Below, piece after piece: positions 51,406 to 62,000 of a stretch of DNA of 64,000 nucleotides. This DNA comes from Candidatus Obscuribacterales bacterium (lineage in GTDB: Bacteria > Cyanobacteriota > Vampirovibrionia > Obscuribacterales > Obscuribacteraceae). Where the stretch lies: positions 434,001 to 498,000 of the forward strand of contig JAIETZ010000004.1 in the NCBI GenBank assembly GCA_019744775.1, read 5' to 3'. Below the pieces are notes generated by a model. The model saw only the letters and a list, made by a program, of their open reading frames with translations. It was not told where the DNA came from and ran no database searches. The translations under genes and the position numbers were made by a program. Position 1 is the stretch's first letter, and every line of letters starts with the position of its first letter.

Positions 51406-54400
51406 CTAGAATTCGACGTTCTTGCTTTTATCTTCGGCACCGAACCAGACATTGCCTGGATAGCCGACTTGTTCCGGCTTCGGCAAGTCTACTGGTGGCT
51501 GTGAAAGACCAGGCGTTGCTTCACGTCGAGGTATGCGACGAAATGGATCTTCGTGCAGACTCTTGAGTGGTGCTCGTCTTTCTTCACCAGGTGCGGTGGC
51601 TACTGGTGCAGCTGTCTTTTTCTCGACGGCAAATCCTGGATCGCTCACCGGGTTGGTTGTTGAGGCTGGAAAGCGTGAAGCCGTTGGCGGCTGCGCTGGA
51701 ATCTTCAGTTGCCTTAGAGTGTCGGATAGATCTAGTGCCGACAAACCAGTGTTGCCTTTGTCCGGCATTCCCAATTCTTTGCCGCACTCGATGCAGAAAC
51801 GTCCTTTTCCGGCTTGCTTGGAGCAATACGGACAAACACGTCCTTTGGAAGGCTCCTTAGCTTTCGGCTTCGGAGCTTCAGTTGCAGCAGTTTCGGCAAT
51901 CACCTTTGCGCCGGCGTCTTCAGCAACAGCTTTGTCGAGAAGCTCAGCTTTGACTGCCAATTCCGCATCATCAGTTTTAGCAGGTTCCTCTTTGGGAGGC
52001 TCTTGCTTGCGAATTGGGGTCTTCAAATGCTCGGCAATATTCTCAATTGAGTGTGCTGCCTTGGAAAGACCTTCAGCTGTTTTGTGCGCAGCTTCTTCTG
52101 CCACAACTGCCGCTTCACCTTTGATAATTGACATTATGTCGTTTGCCATTGGTGGAGTTGGTGCCGTAGCACCAGCAAACATCGGCAATACATCAGCTGA
52201 CTCAGAATAAGATTCTTCGTCTGCCGGCGTCGGTGCAGCTGATTCAGGTCCGGGCTTGTTGGATACGTTATGCAACAAGTGCAAGCGTGCAATTTCTTCA
52301 ATACCACGCAAGTCGACCATGAGCGGTTTGGTTTCGCCAAATTCGCTGTCACCGGCTGGAGCCATAAAGACAAGCGCGTGATGTTTTTCCATACGCTTGA
52401 TGGAGTCAGAATCCACACGGGCGACAACTTGCTGACTGTGAATACGTCTCCAAGCTACAGGGAATATCGAATCACCCGTAAATTGGTCGGCAATACCCGG
52501 GACTATAACGGCATGTTTGCCGATTTCATCCGAGAAGAAGCGAGAAGTGGATTCATCCGCGTTGTGCAAACAAATGCGCACTGCCGAGTTAGAGAAGATG
52601 GTCTTCAACTCAGCACCACCGGATGATGTCGGATCACCCGACATTTTGCCGGCAATCTGCGTGATGTTCTGCAGAATAACGGCCAATCCACCATTGGCAC
52701 CACGAACGATAGCTGAAAGTTTTCCAGCTATGTCGATATTCAATGTTTGATACTCATCGAAGAAGGCAAACAATGGAAGTACCGACGCAGTTCCGTATCT
52801 TGTGTGCAACGCTTGTTCTAACTGGTAGACAAAGCAAGCAGACAAGGATTCAGCATCAGGTCCCAATGATGCCGGAGCACCAAAGATGAATACAGTCGGC
52901 TTGTGCATTGAACCACGCACATCGACGTTGGATTCTTCAGTGACACGCAAAATATTGGCATTCTTGAACATGCGCAAACGTCCACGCACCCCTTGAATGT
53001 TTTTATCCCAATCGCTGTCTGTACGGATGATTGAAGAAAGAGTTTGCGTTAGCTCATTCAATTCGGCCGGGTCAACATCAGGATTGTTTTTCAAATTGCG
53101 CAGAGACTCGACAATGTTGCGTCTATTGTTAACCAGGCGCATCAAACCACGTGGATTGCACGGTAAGGTCATTATCTCAGTCGGCACGCCATTTTCATCT
53201 TCACCGGATACTTGTACGGCACCCCACTTAAGCAAGGTGGCCAATCCGGCAATGTAGCCGTGGTCACGTTCTGCCCAGTGCTGTTCTTCCGGCGGCAAAG
53301 AGTTAACATCTCGCACGATGGAGGAAGCAAACACCAACGGTTCAAGATCCAATGGATTCCAATGAATGGAATTAGCATCTAACGGGTTGAAATAGAGCGT
53401 TTCAAAACCAGCTTGCTGGGCTTCCGGCAAGATTGTGTATTTGAAGCCTTCTCTTCTTTCGTCCAAATCCGGATCGTTAGCTTTAGCTTCCAAGGCAATA
53501 ATGACGCAAGGCTTGGCTAACATGGCTTTGATAATGGCACGCATCAAGGTTGTTTTACCGGAGCCGGATGGAGCAACCATGAACATGTTTTTGTTAGGCA
53601 AGCGACCCAAAGGTACTGTAATCGGCAAGTGCGTGCGGGCAAGGAAACCAAACGGCAACACTATACCGTCTTCTTCTGTCCAAGTTGCATTTGGATTGCG
53701 CTTACCCATGCGACCATGCTTACGCAAGTTAGGAGGGCAAAGGAAAGATCTTTCATATTCACGAGGGGTCATCAAACCGGATGGCGGGTTAAACGTGCGC
53801 ACGGTTTGCCACGGGAATAATCTCTTCTTGTGAGCCGCCGCAATGATGATAGCCAAAATGACCAATGTCGGGATCATCAAAGCAACTGATGTAGCATCGA
53901 TAAAGCCTTTTGGTTTGTAGGATTGGTTACCATGCTGCTGAGCCGGCTGGAAGAACATATTCGAATTTGCGGCTGGAGTAGAATTTGACTCTAAGCGCAA
54001 GTTCTGTCCTGTCGTGCCGACATTATTTATAGGTTGTCCCTGCTGAGGTTGTGCTTGAGGAGCAGCGGCCATTTGCTGACCTTGCTGTCCGCTCGCCATC
54101 TGAGCACCATTTTGAATTAATGGGCTCGTACCAGGATGTGCCGGATAAGCCGAAGTCGATTGCACAACCATGCCATTTGGCTGGACGACTTGTTGCGGAA
54201 CAACAGGATAGCCGCCACCGTTCGGCACATAAACGCCATTTTCGTTTACGTGTCCGCCGGCAGGCGCAACCGTCATTTGCGGCATTGCCGAGCCGGGAGC
54301 AAGTAGATATTGATTATCCTGCATTTGCAGTCGACGTTCGTATTCTTTGGCGGTGATGGTCTCACCGGTATCCGTATTGCGGTACCGGGCGACAACGCCA

Positions 54401-54429
54401 CGATCGTTCATTTGTGCTCTCCAGGTCAT
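51406..54429 (-). CDS. virD4: VirD4/TraG-type T4SS coupling ATPase with C-terminal zinc ribbon
   Basis: A 1007-residue protein. An N-terminal Gln/Pro/Gly-rich region (about 30-170) precedes one membrane helix (about 180-205). The ATPase domain has Walker A APSGSGKTT (about 285-293) and Walker B LFAFFDEYQ (about 553-561). It includes a long insert and a TraG/TraM-like C-terminal ATPase lobe ending near residue 730. A Pro/Ala/Glu-rich tail carries a zinc ribbon C-x2-C...C-x2-C (about 864-882, CPYCSK ... CIECGK). Such proteins recruit DNA or protein substrates to the T4SS channel. Most relatives have two N-terminal helices; one is seen here. The ATG overlaps the VirB8-like stop by one base (TAATG), and an alternative ATG follows at 54411. 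Confidence 0.88.
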   Translation of the reverse strand: MTWRAQMNDRGVVARYRNTDTGETITAKEYERRLQMQDNQYLLAPGSAMPQMTVAPAGGHVNENGVYVPNGGGYPVVPQQVVQPNGMVVQSTSAYPAHPGTSPLIQNGAQMASGQQGQQMAAAPQAQPQQGQPINNVGTTGQNLRLESNSTPAANSNMFFQPAQQHGNQSYKPKGFIDATSVALMIPTLVILAIIIAAAHKKRLFPWQTVRTFNPPSGLMTPREYERSFLCPPNLRKHGRMGKRNPNATWTEEDGIVLPFGFLARTHLPITVPLGRLPNKNMFMVAPSGSGKTTLMRAIIKAMLAKPCVIIALEAKANDPDLDERREGFKYTILPEAQQAGFETLYFNPLDANSIHWNPLDLEPLVFASSIVRDVNSLPPEEQHWAERDHGYIAGLATLLKWGAVQVSGEDENGVPTEIMTLPCNPRGLMRLVNNRRNIVESLRNLKNNPDVDPAELNELTQTLSSIIRTDSDWDKNIQGVRGRLRMFKNANILRVTEESNVDVRGSMHKPTVFIFGAPASLGPDAESLSACFVYQLEQALHTRYGTASVLPLFAFFDEYQTLNIDIAGKLSAIVRGANGGLAVILQNITQIAGKMSGDPTSSGGAELKTIFSNSAVRICLHNADESTSRFFSDEIGKHAVIVPGIADQFTGDSIFPVAWRRIHSQQVVARVDSDSIKRMEKHHALVFMAPAGDSEFGETKPLMVDLRGIEEIARLHLLHNVSNKPGPESAAPTPADEESYSESADVLPMFAGATAPTPPMANDIMSIIKGEAAVVAEEAAHKTAEGLSKAAHSIENIAEHLKTPIRKQEPPKEEPAKTDDAELAVKAELLDKAVAEDAGAKVIAETAATEAPKPKAKEPSKGRVCPYCSKQAGKGRFCIECGKELGMPDKGNTGLSALDLSDTLRQLKIPAQPPTASRFPASTTNPVSDPGFAVEKKTAAPVATAPGEERRAPLKSLHEDPFRRIPRREATPGLSQPPVDLPKPEQVGYPGNVWFGAEDKSKNVEF

Positions 54430-55070
54430 TAGCTTGATTGACCTCCCTCGCTAATACCAACTATTTTCATGCCGTCAGGCGTGTTCTTAACCATGTACTC
54501 CAATTTCACCGGACGGGCTGTTTGGCCTTTTCCAGGAATTTGAAGCGTCTGCATGCCATCAACGAAAACAACTATGGCACCGTCATGCGAACCGCCGGCA
54601 AAAACCCTGTCAGCTTTGAAGCTGCTCTTAACACCGGAACCTTCAATTTGTTCAGCCAATTCCGGCGACCAGACATTCTTACGATATGTCGCTGCAACAT
54701 CAGGCGTCATGAAGGCAATGGCTTTTTCTTGAGATGATCTGGCTGTTGCGGCAGACAAATCCCAAGCCAGAGGCAGCCAGGCAATAATCATCGATTTTGC
54801 TTGATCAGCATCTGTTGATGAACCTGACTGGGCTTGTGGTGGAGCAGCTGCTCCTTCAACCATGCGATTACCACTACGCATGGAGCCCTGCCCATCTCCT
54901 CCTCTGCCTGTCACATCAGGATCGCTCATCCATTTTTGATAAGCCACCTTGCGTTCAGGAGCAGGAGTCGGCATCAGAAGAATAGTCAAAAATATTCCGG
55001 CCAAAAATCCCACGGCAGCGACCATGATAAGGGTCAGGCGATATTTTTCTCCAGCTTGATAATCAAACAT
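54429..55070 (-). CDS. VirB8/TraE-like membrane protein
   Basis: A 213-residue protein with a strong GGAGGTGAT ribosome site. One N-terminal membrane helix (about 13-33, LTLIMVAAVGFLAGIFLTILL) is followed by a Gly/Ser-rich linker. The C-terminal domain (about 90-210) has the alpha-beta pattern of NTF2-like VirB8/TrbF domains (AWLPLAWDL helix, then SFKADRVFAGGSHDGAIVVFV and LEYMVKN strands). VirB8 proteins are inner-membrane scaffold parts of T4SS. Sequence similarity is not strong enough to be certain, but the layout and its position between VirB4 and VirD4 support the call. Confidence 0.65.
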   Translation of the reverse strand: MFDYQAGEKYRLTLIMVAAVGFLAGIFLTILLMPTPAPERKVAYQKWMSDPDVTGRGGDGQGSMRSGNRMVEGAAAPPQAQSGSSTDADQAKSMIIAWLPLAWDLSAATARSSQEKAIAFMTPDVAATYRKNVWSPELAEQIEGSGVKSSFKADRVFAGGSHDGAIVVFVDGMQTLQIPGKGQTARPVKLEYMVKNTPDGMKIVGISEGGQSS

Positions 55071-55086
55071 CTTTTATCACCTCCAC

Positions 55087-57900
55087 CTAACTCGCCTGCG
55101 CATGCGGTTGTTGCACAGTCTCAGGGCTGATACCCTGAGCAAGCAAATGGCATGCCATGCGTATGTCGCCGTTGCAAGCTTCAATCATACGAGCGCGCAA
55201 TGGCTGATCGTTGTTTGGCTCTGTGGTGGCAACCCAATACATAAAGCGCGGTACAACCAATTTGACGACGCCGCGCGACATCTTGTGATAGATGAGAAAC
55301 GCTTCTGAGTATTCACGGTTTTTGCGCGTTAAGTGTCCAATCGAGGACATCTCTTGCGGAGTTAAACCGCAAGCATCCTTAATCAAATCAAAGTTAGCCG
55401 GGTCATTACCTAGAATGACTTTTATCGCACTGTTGCTGGCAAGAGTTCTTGCTCTGTCATCTTTCAGCAGATCGTTCAACTCCTGAGATATGCCGATGAA
55501 CAATAGACCTAAGTGTCGGCTTGTACGTGATGCATCTTCTACAAGAGTTTTGCCACCCTCGTAACGCAATAGTCTCCACAACTCGTCTATACAGAACACA
55601 AACCGTGCCGGTTTGCCTTTTGCCATTTGCTCCATCTTGTGTTGATGAGCGCGTCTCAAGACAAAGTCGGATACGAAAAGTGTGACGACCGCTTCCAATG
55701 TTTTGTCATGGGCAAGATCGGCGGTATCAAATACCATCAACTGCGAATCCATTGGGATGGAAGTTTGTCCGTCAAATAATTTACCAAAAATGGCTCCGCG
55801 ACAATACAAGCCCAAACGGTTAGCTAGATCTTCGGCAACCTCGCCTCGGCGATAGCCTTTGTTTGCTTCTGCTTCTTTCTTCAGCCAGGCAACCAAATCG
55901 GATTCGACTGGAATTCTGCCTTCAGCAGCACAGCTCTTATAAATTGCTTGAATGCCCTGCATAAGGATAGGTTTTTCATCCTTGGTCATGGCTTGCTCAC
56001 CACGCTCGCCTAACATGACGGAGTGGAAATTGAGCAGTTTGATGATATGCGACTCTGGTGGATTAGCCGGATCAATAGGCTTACCGTCAGAAGTAGCAAA
56101 AGGTAAATCATAAAGGTTGATACAAACTGATCCGTCAGGACCGAGTCTAATGTATGCAGCATCATCATAAACATCGGTTAGCACCTTGTAGGAGCCCGAA
56201 CGGTCAATGATAACGGACTTGGCGCCAGCCAGAGTTTTCATTTGAATGATTTGTTGGGCGACCATAGATTTACCTTCACCAGGCTGACCGAAAACAATGG
56301 CCAGGGCGTTAGGTAGTCTTTCATCGTACGGATTCAAGAATACAGGCTCCAAAGTCTCTTTGGAAAAACCAAGCCAGTCGCCTTGTTCCGAACCCAATTG
56401 TGCATGCACAAACGGGAATGAATTGCGCACTGTCGGTGTTCTTACAGCTTTGCCGCGACGGGTGACATCAAGTCCCAATCCAGGCAAGCTGCCGACAAAC
56501 AATTGCTTTTGTTCATGGAAGCCGACTACAAAGCGAGCACCACGGCATTGTGGAGCAGCGCTACGCACTAGTTCCGTATTGCGGTTCAAGTCTTCCAAGC
56601 TGTCGGCATTCAAAGTGAAGTAAACAGCGTAGTTGAATATTTCCATGTTGGTTGTATACAACTCGGAGCCGATGTGGGCAGCTTCTTGAGCCTTTTCCGC
56701 TTCTTCCTGGTTAGGTGCGGAGCGCTGTCCCAAAATGCCTTGATATGTGTTGGCTGTTGCTTGTGATTGCTTGCGCTGTAATCTCTTGCGGAATACTTCC
56801 TTGTCCAACTTGTGAGCAAAGATATTCATGCGCCATTCGCAGTTAAGTCTCAATAGCGGCGACAACCACAAAGGACCAGTACGTTCCGGCAGACGTGACA
56901 TGTACAAGCTGCGCACATATTTGCCTGTCGGCTTTGTCATATCTTCTGATTCGGACAAGTCGCTAATCAAAGCATAGTCCGAATGTGTAAAGTCATATAC
57001 GGACTCCGCCAATTGTTCGCGCAGAGTTGCCGGCTCCATATCCGGGAATATGGCACGCAAGTCAGGAGTCATAGATGCTGTCTGCGGTCTTATCGGGTGC
57101 GGCAGCCTTTCTGATGAAACAGTGCTTGCTGCCGGATTGAGCTCTTTATAAAGCATCTGGAAGTATTCAACGCCGCCAATTGGACGACCGCTCATACCAC
57201 AGTGATTCAACTGCGCAACATGCCCCATTGATCTCTGAACAAGAGTCTGAACATTTTTCAGGTGATGCTCTTTGCTCTGGCTGGCAGCCTTATTTGTAAA
57301 TACATCTATGATGTGACCAACAGTGCTTTCAATGAAGGACTGTTTTGCCGGCTTTTCTTTGGGTGGTCTGAAGCAGAAAGTTACGTAAAACTTCAATTCC
57401 GGAATGAAGTTTTTCGACATCAAGAATGCTTCGTCATTTTCCACACCACGAGCAACGTACTTGAGAAACTCATCGTCGACTACATCAACCGGGTGACGCA
57501 AGAAGTACTCGCGCTTGGTGATGTTGTGACAGACAATCGTTAATTGAACCGAGGTGTCAACACTATTCAAGAATCCAGTGAAGTGTTGCATAAGTGAGCC
57601 AAGACGTACTTCATCAAAACCGGATACGTGTACGCCATCAACTTCAAAGCAGCAGCGGTAGCTGCCATCTTTCAAAACAACAATGCCTAATCCTGATGCT
57701 TCATCGTGGAAGAGATCCCACAGCGGAACAAGTCCGGCTGCCGATGGATTAGTGCGCGGCACAGCAGCAGAAGGCAATTTAGATAAACGAGACTTGCGCA
57801 TCTGACGATCTAAGTCTTGAGCGCTCGACTTTTGTCCTCTGCCCAGGAATCCCAGGAGGCTATTTTCAGCTAGATTTGAGCGGGATAGTGATGAATCCAT
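55087..57900 (-). CDS. virB4: VirB4/TraC-type T4SS ATPase
   Basis: A 937-residue VirB4 family ATPase that energises T4SS assembly and substrate transfer. A CagE/TrbE/VirB-like N-terminal domain spans about 50-430. The C-terminal P-loop domain has Walker A GQPGEGKS (about 538-545) and Walker B FVFCIDELWRLL (about 765-776), followed by the Gln/Arg-finger region HLGLLFIGISQ. The length is somewhat above the usual 800 residues, with a basic N-terminal extension. It lies 9 bases downstream of the VirB3-like gene, as in many T4SS operons where VirB3 and VirB4 interact or are fused. Confidence 0.93.
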   Translation of the reverse strand: MDSSLSRSNLAENSLLGFLGRGQKSSAQDLDRQMRKSRLSKLPSAAVPRTNPSAAGLVPLWDLFHDEASGLGIVVLKDGSYRCCFEVDGVHVSGFDEVRLGSLMQHFTGFLNSVDTSVQLTIVCHNITKREYFLRHPVDVVDDEFLKYVARGVENDEAFLMSKNFIPELKFYVTFCFRPPKEKPAKQSFIESTVGHIIDVFTNKAASQSKEHHLKNVQTLVQRSMGHVAQLNHCGMSGRPIGGVEYFQMLYKELNPAASTVSSERLPHPIRPQTASMTPDLRAIFPDMEPATLREQLAESVYDFTHSDYALISDLSESEDMTKPTGKYVRSLYMSRLPERTGPLWLSPLLRLNCEWRMNIFAHKLDKEVFRKRLQRKQSQATANTYQGILGQRSAPNQEEAEKAQEAAHIGSELYTTNMEIFNYAVYFTLNADSLEDLNRNTELVRSAAPQCRGARFVVGFHEQKQLFVGSLPGLGLDVTRRGKAVRTPTVRNSFPFVHAQLGSEQGDWLGFSKETLEPVFLNPYDERLPNALAIVFGQPGEGKSMVAQQIIQMKTLAGAKSVIIDRSGSYKVLTDVYDDAAYIRLGPDGSVCINLYDLPFATSDGKPIDPANPPESHIIKLLNFHSVMLGERGEQAMTKDEKPILMQGIQAIYKSCAAEGRIPVESDLVAWLKKEAEANKGYRRGEVAEDLANRLGLYCRGAIFGKLFDGQTSIPMDSQLMVFDTADLAHDKTLEAVVTLFVSDFVLRRAHQHKMEQMAKGKPARFVFCIDELWRLLRYEGGKTLVEDASRTSRHLGLLFIGISQELNDLLKDDRARTLASNSAIKVILGNDPANFDLIKDACGLTPQEMSSIGHLTRKNREYSEAFLIYHKMSRGVVKLVVPRFMYWVATTEPNNDQPLRARMIEACNGDIRMACHLLAQGISPETVQQPHAQAS

Positions 57901-57909
57901 AATTACACC

Positions 57910-58251
57910 CTAATCAATGAAGTCAGGCAAGTCTTCGTCGGATATAAACCGCTTCGGACTTGGATCTGGTCCAGGGACATAAACAGAAGGAGAAAAGAAT
58001 GACTCAATCATTGGCTCAAGCGAAGCTGTTGGTCCGGCCAATGTAATAAGTGCATAAGCAGGTCCGATGATCATGACAAAGATGGTCAAATCCAAGCGCA
58101 GATCATGACCTAAAAACGGTATCGGGTTGAGCCACGAATAAAGCTGCGAACCAAGCAACAAGGAAATGAGCACAGCAATAAGCTGGTCATAACGCATACC
58201 AAATAACTTTGGTTGGTCTTCTAGGTTTAGTGGTGTGATATCTTCCATCAT
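57910..58251 (-). CDS. VirB3/PrgI-like small membrane protein
   Basis: A 113-residue protein with two membrane segments close together (about 25-42, LIAVLISLLLGSQLYSWL, and 54-73, LTIFVMIIGPAYALITLAG) flanked by short hydrophilic ends, the typical VirB3/TrbD/PrgI plan. It lies immediately upstream of virB4, its usual partner, which is the strongest argument. Translation may begin at either of two consecutive ATG codons (58251 or 58248) after an AGGA site. The C-terminal tail is Pro/Asp-rich. Confidence 0.75.
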   Translation of the reverse strand: MMEDITPLNLEDQPKLFGMRYDQLIAVLISLLLGSQLYSWLNPIPFLGHDLRLDLTIFVMIIGPAYALITLAGPTASLEPMIESFFSPSVYVPGPDPSPKRFISDEDLPDFID

Positions 58252-58261
58252 TTCCTTTTAC

Positions 58262-58939
58262 CTAGACCTTTGCACCTTGATCAACAAACATCAGTTCAAC
58301 CAAATGAGAAGGCATAACTGCAGGATCGCAGTCTCCAGAAATAGCCAAAACCTTTTGTCTATCTAGAAGCTCTTGCGGAATATTGGCAATTGGTGTCACT
58401 TTTTCAAAATGCAGTATTGCTGCCTTGAAGTCTCTCAACTGACGGCAGATTTCACCCATCACGTAGTGGTAGTAGCCACGGCTACCTTCCCAATCGTCTA
58501 ATTTGAGGGTGTTGTCCATCTCGTGATGGGCAAGCTCCAAGAAGCGTATCTCGGGGTTTCCGGCTTCACGGCTGCACCAGTAGCCATTTAGAGCTAAAAG
58601 AGCCAAATCGAGGCTGTGGGAGCCACTTGAGCGCCCTGTTAGGACGGCATGGGCAAAGCGCTTGGGATACTCCAAGCTAAGTGGTTTAGGTAGGAGCTTG
58701 CTGTCGAAAGGATGGGTCTTAAAAGCTTGTACCCACCAGGCATAGCCACAGGCAGGGCACATAGCCACAAAAGCCGCTCTTAATGCCGGGTCCGGCAATA
58801 CTCTATGCAAGTCGGCTTCTACAGTGGTCTCAGCAGTTATATCAGGCGAGGCAACCAGCGTCTTAGTACCGAACATGGAATTACATGTTGGGCAAAGAAG
58901 CGTCGTATCTCTTAGAACAAATTCTTTCATAACCTGCAT
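58262..58939 (-). CDS. DUF2225-type zinc-ribbon/TPR-like protein
   Basis: A 225-residue protein with two CxxC pairs: CPTC at residues 16-19 and CPAC near 61-64. Together they would form a zinc site of the DUF2225 type, and a helical TPR-like C-terminal half (about 95-205) follows. DUF2225 proteins are widespread in Firmicutes and Cyanobacteria, and their function is not established. Here the gene lies inside the T4SS operon, 10 bases before the VirB3-like gene, so it may help assemble or regulate the apparatus. An alternative ATG exists at 58930. No signal peptide is present, so the protein is cytoplasmic. Confidence 0.75.
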   Translation of the reverse strand: MQVMKEFVLRDTTLLCPTCNSMFGTKTLVASPDITAETTVEADLHRVLPDPALRAAFVAMCPACGYAWWVQAFKTHPFDSKLLPKPLSLEYPKRFAHAVLTGRSSGSHSLDLALLALNGYWCSREAGNPEIRFLELAHHEMDNTLKLDDWEGSRGYYHYVMGEICRQLRDFKAAILHFEKVTPIANIPQELLDRQKVLAISGDCDPAVMPSHLVELMFVDQGAKV

Positions 58940-59004
58940 CGTGCCTACCAGAAGGGAAGCTCTAATGCATATAGCTTAGGGATAAATAAGCCCCAGGTAA
59001 ATCG

Positions 59005-59036
59005 GGGGAACTCCCATTCTCGTGGGAGTATTCCCA
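59005..59036 (-). promoter_or_regulatory. Competing hairpins in the T4SS operon (attenuator-like)
   Basis: Between the VirB6-like stop and the DUF2225 start, complementary words alternate on the minus strand: TGGGA (59032-59036), CTCCCA (59023-59028), TGGGAG (59011-59016), then CCCCC. Pairing of the middle two gives a 7-bp stem (59010-59016 / 59023-59029). It excludes the stem formed by the first two (59023-59027 / 59032-59036). No U-run follows. This resembles a switch that could tune expression of the downstream virB3-virB4-virD4 genes. Confidence 0.4.
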
Positions 59037-59066
59037 CACTTTTGATTAAGTCTTAGAGCGCTGGAT

Positions 59067-62000
59067 TCAGGGGTTTCTGCCCTTGGGTCCTCTATTGCCG
59101 AGCATGCTGTTTACAGCAGACATGCTAGGTATTCCGCCGTTATTTAATATGGTTTCGGCAGCTCGCAATTGCTGAGCGTTGATACGGCTTACATCCCAGT
59201 TCTGGGTACGCATAGCGTTGACTGTGTAAGCGGTGTTCACTGTTGTGTCTCCGGCGCCCAATACCTTTGCGCTGACAGCAAGATCCGGAATTATCTCCGT
59301 CTCATTATTAGCCGTGAAGTTATCTATTAGTTTGCCTACTTCGACCATGTCTTTGTGTTGGAGCTGCATTTCACTCATGCCGGCGTCGCGAGCGGCTTGA
59401 ATGAAATTCACTCCAGCTTCAATGCGCGATCTGACAGTAGACTTGCCGGAGTAGCTACCTAGAATTGAATAAGCTGTGCCGGCTTGTCTTATATGTCCGC
59501 TACTGGTCAGAGTCTGAATGCCTGCCTTAATATCTTGATTGAGTGTCGGCAATTCAGCGCCGTTCGACTTGACGTAGACTTGCGTGATCACGTCCACATC
59601 TTGAGCATCTAGACTGTTGGACAAATTTCCAAGCGTCGAACTTAGCTCGGCACCTTCCAATCCGGCAACGCCAGGTTGTGCTTGTATATAAGCAGATACT
59701 GCTCTAATAGCTTTTGCTTGCTGACCTTTGTTCATGGACATAATCCATGGATTGCCTGCGGCAGCTCTATTCTGAACGGTTGGTTTCATAGCAAGCGAAG
59801 ATAAGTTATCACCGACGGTGCCATAGGATGCATTCCATGGTGAATCAGGTCTTTGAGTATCAACCATCATCGAGTCGACATCAGCCTGTCTGTCGCCGCT
59901 CCAATCGCCGTGCATTTGCCTGAGCATCGCAGTATAGTCGTTGCCCTTCTCATTGCGATAATAAGCCTCGGCACCTTCAACGGCATAACGCTGCGCACCC
60001 TCACGTGCACGGAATTTACCGATTGTAGATTCTTTATAGTCTTTGCCTTCGATATTTGCTCTCTGTAAGTCACCGGATTGCGGAGCATCGTATCCCATTT
60101 TCTGGGAACCATGTTCAGCTGTGTGCTTAGCCAAATCATTGCTATTAATAAGTCTAGCGCTGGCGCCGACAAGAACACGTCTACCGATGTCTTCCTGGCT
60201 TGAGCCTTGCGGAATATTTATTTGCTTCAAATCACTCTTACTGTCAAAGACGTAACCTGCCTTATCATTTTCACCATAAGCAATTCCAACATCGCCATCC
60301 GCGATATCACCGACGAAGCTACCGATGTCATTCTTGAATTTGGTCTTCGGTCCAAAGATATCAGCGGCATTGAAAGCTGTTTGAGCTTGTTTGCCAGGCG
60401 GCATTGCGCCTGCACCTACGCCTCCAGGTCCGCCACCAATAGTTGGTCCTTGTCCTGTAAGCGGAGTACCTGTAGCACCAGCTGAAGCAGTTGTCGCACC
60501 CGCGCTTGAGAAAGTAGCGCCACCACCACCAAGTCCCGGTGTCGGTCCCGGAGTTGGATTGGGTCCACCGCCTGGCGTTCCTGGAGCAGAAGGTCCACCC
60601 AATCCAAGTATTCTCGGACCAGGCAATCCCAGAGGTTGCCCAGGCGTATTAGTTGCAGCAGCGGATCCGGCAGTTGCAAGAGCAGGTCCGGTACCACCAG
60701 CGGCGGCACCAGCCGGCATAGCCTGATTGGCACCGTAAGCGGCAAATGCCGGCGAAGCACTGGCATTAATTGTGCTGGAAGATGGTACTGGTGTAGGTCC
60801 GCCTTGCACGCCTTTCCACAGGCTGGAAACAGCACCGGCAGCTACTCCTGGAACACCTCTAACTTTATCGATAATGTCTTTTGCATCAAGGAAAGAAAGT
60901 TTTGGTTCAATCGAGCCGGACATCATGAATGCCGGCCCTTGAATCATCAATTGCAAAATTCCAAGCACAAGCAAAATTTTGCCCCAAGGATTATTTGCTG
61001 AATTCAAGACAATAATGAGCAGCCTAAATAATGCAAGCCAGACAAAAGTCCAGAGACTTACAATCACGAAGCTGTACATGTACTTAACTGTAAAGCTTTC
61101 AGTGTCAGGCACTGCGAAAAATACAATGAACAAAGGCGCGAACATATATTGAGCAATGAGAATTGCTGTTTGAACTGCCTTGAGCATGAGAATTACAAGC
61201 AATTGCCCAATGATGATTGCTGTTAAAAGACCAAAAATAAGTTCGGCGGCAAATGAAACCGTACCGCCTACCGCACCTAATACCCAACCGCCGAAGCCGA
61301 CGTTGGTACCCACTGTACCCATGACTGGCGCCAAGGCTGAAACCAATCCGGCTGCAGTGTCAACCAGACCTGCTTTGATGATGGTGACTATAGCTTGATC
61401 AAATTCAGCCATGCTGTCTGCAGTGTTAAACCAAATAGCTTTGATCATCTGGTTGGCTAATTCAGTAACGAATGAATAGACGGTCGGCCAAGCAAGCAAT
61501 ACGCCGGCAGTAGAGATGAGGCGCATGACAGAACCCATCGGGTTGAGCATGCCTCTCCAATTAGCTTCTGCCCAATACTTCCAAATACAAAGTATGAACA
61601 GCAAGAGCAAAAGATCTATGGCGATGGACATCATGATGTCGGCCATCTTGTGCACCGACAATGAGATGTCGTCTTTCCCTTGCGCAACGTTGTTGGCAAT
61701 ATTTGGGTTCAAAACGAATGTAGCAAGAGCTCCTGTAAGGAAGCGCACTACGTCGCACATCCATCCAGTAATAAACTCATAAAGCCATTTGCCGAATAGT
61801 TGACCAATGCCTGCAAACAGGTTATCGAAAATGTCATCTGTGTACCACTGGTGCAAGCCGTTGTAGACGTCATTGCCCATGCCCATTGGATTGGTTAAGT
61901 CCCAAGTGACTTTCCAGTCCATGTTTTGTTCAGCAGCCTGCTGAGCTAAATTTGTCGCCTCACCATGACCTTGCGGAAAATTAGGCACATTGTGGTCATA

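Noticed and set aside
51533-52210. 225-residue plus-strand frame opposite the coupling ATPase gene
   Set aside because: It lies entirely antisense to a well-supported gene and has no motif, signal or ribosome site of its own.
60391-60835. Pro/Ala- and Leu-rich frames on both strands in the VirB6-like linker region
   Set aside because: They are produced by the Gly/Ala/Pro low-complexity linker of the true minus-strand gene.
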